A program made the position numbers and the translations under genes. Of a stretch of 58,602 nt of DNA, positions 57,597-58,602 are shown piece by piece (positions within the stretch are counted from its first letter, which is position 1; the number at the start of each line of letters is the position of its first letter). Where the stretch lies: NCBI GenBank assembly GCA_900128585.1, contig LT642153.1, positions 4,007 through 62,608 on the forward strand, written 5' to 3'. The DNA is from Stramenopiles sp. TOSAG23-3 (lineage: Eukaryota; Sar). The notes beneath the pieces are model-generated. The model did not search any database, was not told the origin of the DNA, and saw nothing but the letters and a program-made list of their open reading frames with translations.

Positions 57597-58602
57597 GGTT
57601 TAAAGCTTTGCAACAGGCGTTGAAGCAACTAAGCAAAGGGTCAAATGCAAATACTCTGAGTTCTTCTTATTTTAAATAACGGGGGTGTACTATTAAGGTG
57701 TCCAACAGTCTCTTGTGGCATTAGTATTGGGTACAGGTTTCAAAGGCGAGTGTATATGAAAAAACTTGCAATTGCGTCCGTTCTGTCTTTCTTTTTCTTT
57801 CTTTCTCCTCCGAGACTGAGGAGAGGAGAGGAACCGTTTTTTAATAATAATAATAACATATACACTCTTTAATCATCCGTCGATGATCGATGATAATAAT
57901 TAAATAAGTACACCATCGCAAAAGAAAATCCGGTAAATCTAAAATTAGTATAAAATAATATTATTTATACGACACAGCATGGAATTAAATTCAAAAGGTA
58001 TTTATTCGAGATCATAAAATAATTTATAAAATAGAGGTAGAGTATATAGAGTACCACTATTACTTACGCAAGGCAGGCAGGGATAGGTAGGGCTAGGGCT
58101 AGGGCTATATTAAATATAATACCACACAGTGAGGATAACCCTTTTGTTTGTAGCATTCAAAAACCAACAAAACAACAACGCACAAAAACAGAAGTTCCGA
58201 AGAAAGAAAAAATAGTTTTATTTATATTATACAGTAATAGCAACCAAATAGGGTGTAACATCAATTGTTTGCTGACTGTGCTAAATTGTTATGTGTTTAC
58301 CTGTAATAGTCTAATACATAATAAAATGCAATACTGAACCTACCAATCGAAGAACTAATTTTAACGTAGTTAATTATTTCAGTATTTAAATACCGAAGTA
58401 AAAGTAGTAGTTGTCCCATTACTTGGTATAATAACATTCTAAAAATACTATCAATTTTTTCTTCTTCTCTTCATTTTCAATAATAATATATTTTTATTGC
58501 CACCAAAAAAATGAAGAAGATAACAAGAAGAAGAAACCGAACCGTAGTATTACATTTATTATACCTGTCTGTACCTATATAATAGAAGAAGAAGAAATTA
58601 TA
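57597..58602. other. AT-rich region to the window end
   Basis: Holds upstream sequence of DYNLT, TTTCTTTCT runs (57785-57810), a TAGGGC repeat (58083-58106) and GAAGAAG runs near the end (58584-58598). No gene was recognised. Confidence 0.5.
58083..58106. repeat. TAGGGC repeat, telomere-like
   Basis: Three consecutive TAGGGC units preceded by GGGATAGG-type sequence. They resemble degenerate telomeric G-rich repeats but are far too few to mark a chromosome end. Confidence 0.6.

Noticed and set aside
1-58602. tRNA, rRNA, snRNA or CRISPR features
   Set aside because: No tRNA B-box-like GGTTCGANTCC with a fitting A-box, no rRNA-like block and no regular repeat-spacer array was found by eye. A covariance-model scan would be needed to exclude small RNAs.

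Overview
This window is nuclear DNA of a unicellular eukaryote. It carries a spliceosomal SART1/Snu66 protein, cullin-1, primase large subunit, a gamma-tubulin complex protein, kinesin, SECIS-binding protein 2, Ric-8, polycystin and a Tctex-type dynein light chain. Genes are compact, mostly a single exon of about 40-50% G+C, separated by very AT-rich spacers full of poly-purine/poly-pyrimidine runs. Two introns (95 and 99 nt, both GTAAGT...AG) can be placed with confidence. The standard genetic code is used. CSTPP1, polycystin, DYNLT and a GCP5/6-type protein point to a lineage with centrioles and a flagellum. The overall look (few introns, heterotroph-type sialidase and acyl-CoA dehydrogenase) would fit a stramenopile such as a labyrinthulomycete, but that is only a guess.

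Layout, left to right: SART1 (+), kinesin (-), an HDAC catalytic domain with unresolved ends (+), GT25 glycosyltransferase (-), SBP2 (+), small secreted/anchored protein (-), Cys-rich protein (+), mitochondrial acyl-CoA dehydrogenase (-), cullin-1 (+), secreted sialidase (-), EF-hand protein (+), charged unknown (-), class IV aminotransferase (+, one intron), CSTPP1 (-), Varp-like VPS9 protein (-), tail-anchored protein (-), primase large subunit (+), Myb/SANT-like protein (-), GCP5/6 (+), F-box-like protein (-), possible MED10 (+), SARNP/Tho1 (-), TTC9-like (+), GC-rich secreted protein (-), aldolase/SDR fusion (-), RIC8 (+), EF-hand polycystin channel (+, one intron), DYNLT light chain (-).

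The most striking large-scale feature is near-perfect alternation of coding strand. The first 14 genes alternate without exception, and 23 of 27 neighbouring pairs are on opposite strands. Convergent gene ends lie about 66-474 bp apart, while divergent starts are about 740-1750 bp apart. The long spacers carry (GAA)n-type tracts and repeated palindromic GGTACC/ACCGTA words that look like candidate promoter elements.

No operon-like pathway is present; neighbours are functionally unrelated housekeeping genes. A loose theme of microtubule/cilium proteins (kinesin, CSTPP1, GCP5/6, polycystin, DYNLT) may be chance. Points of special interest are the HDAC island facing an opposite-strand coding-like fragment, a polycystin with four cytosolic EF-hands plus one in its extracytosolic domain, a GNAT-like N-terminus joined to an EF-hand pair, a 156-bp tandem duplication and a small inverted repeat with a third dispersed copy. 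No tRNA, rRNA, CRISPR or recognisable transposase was seen.
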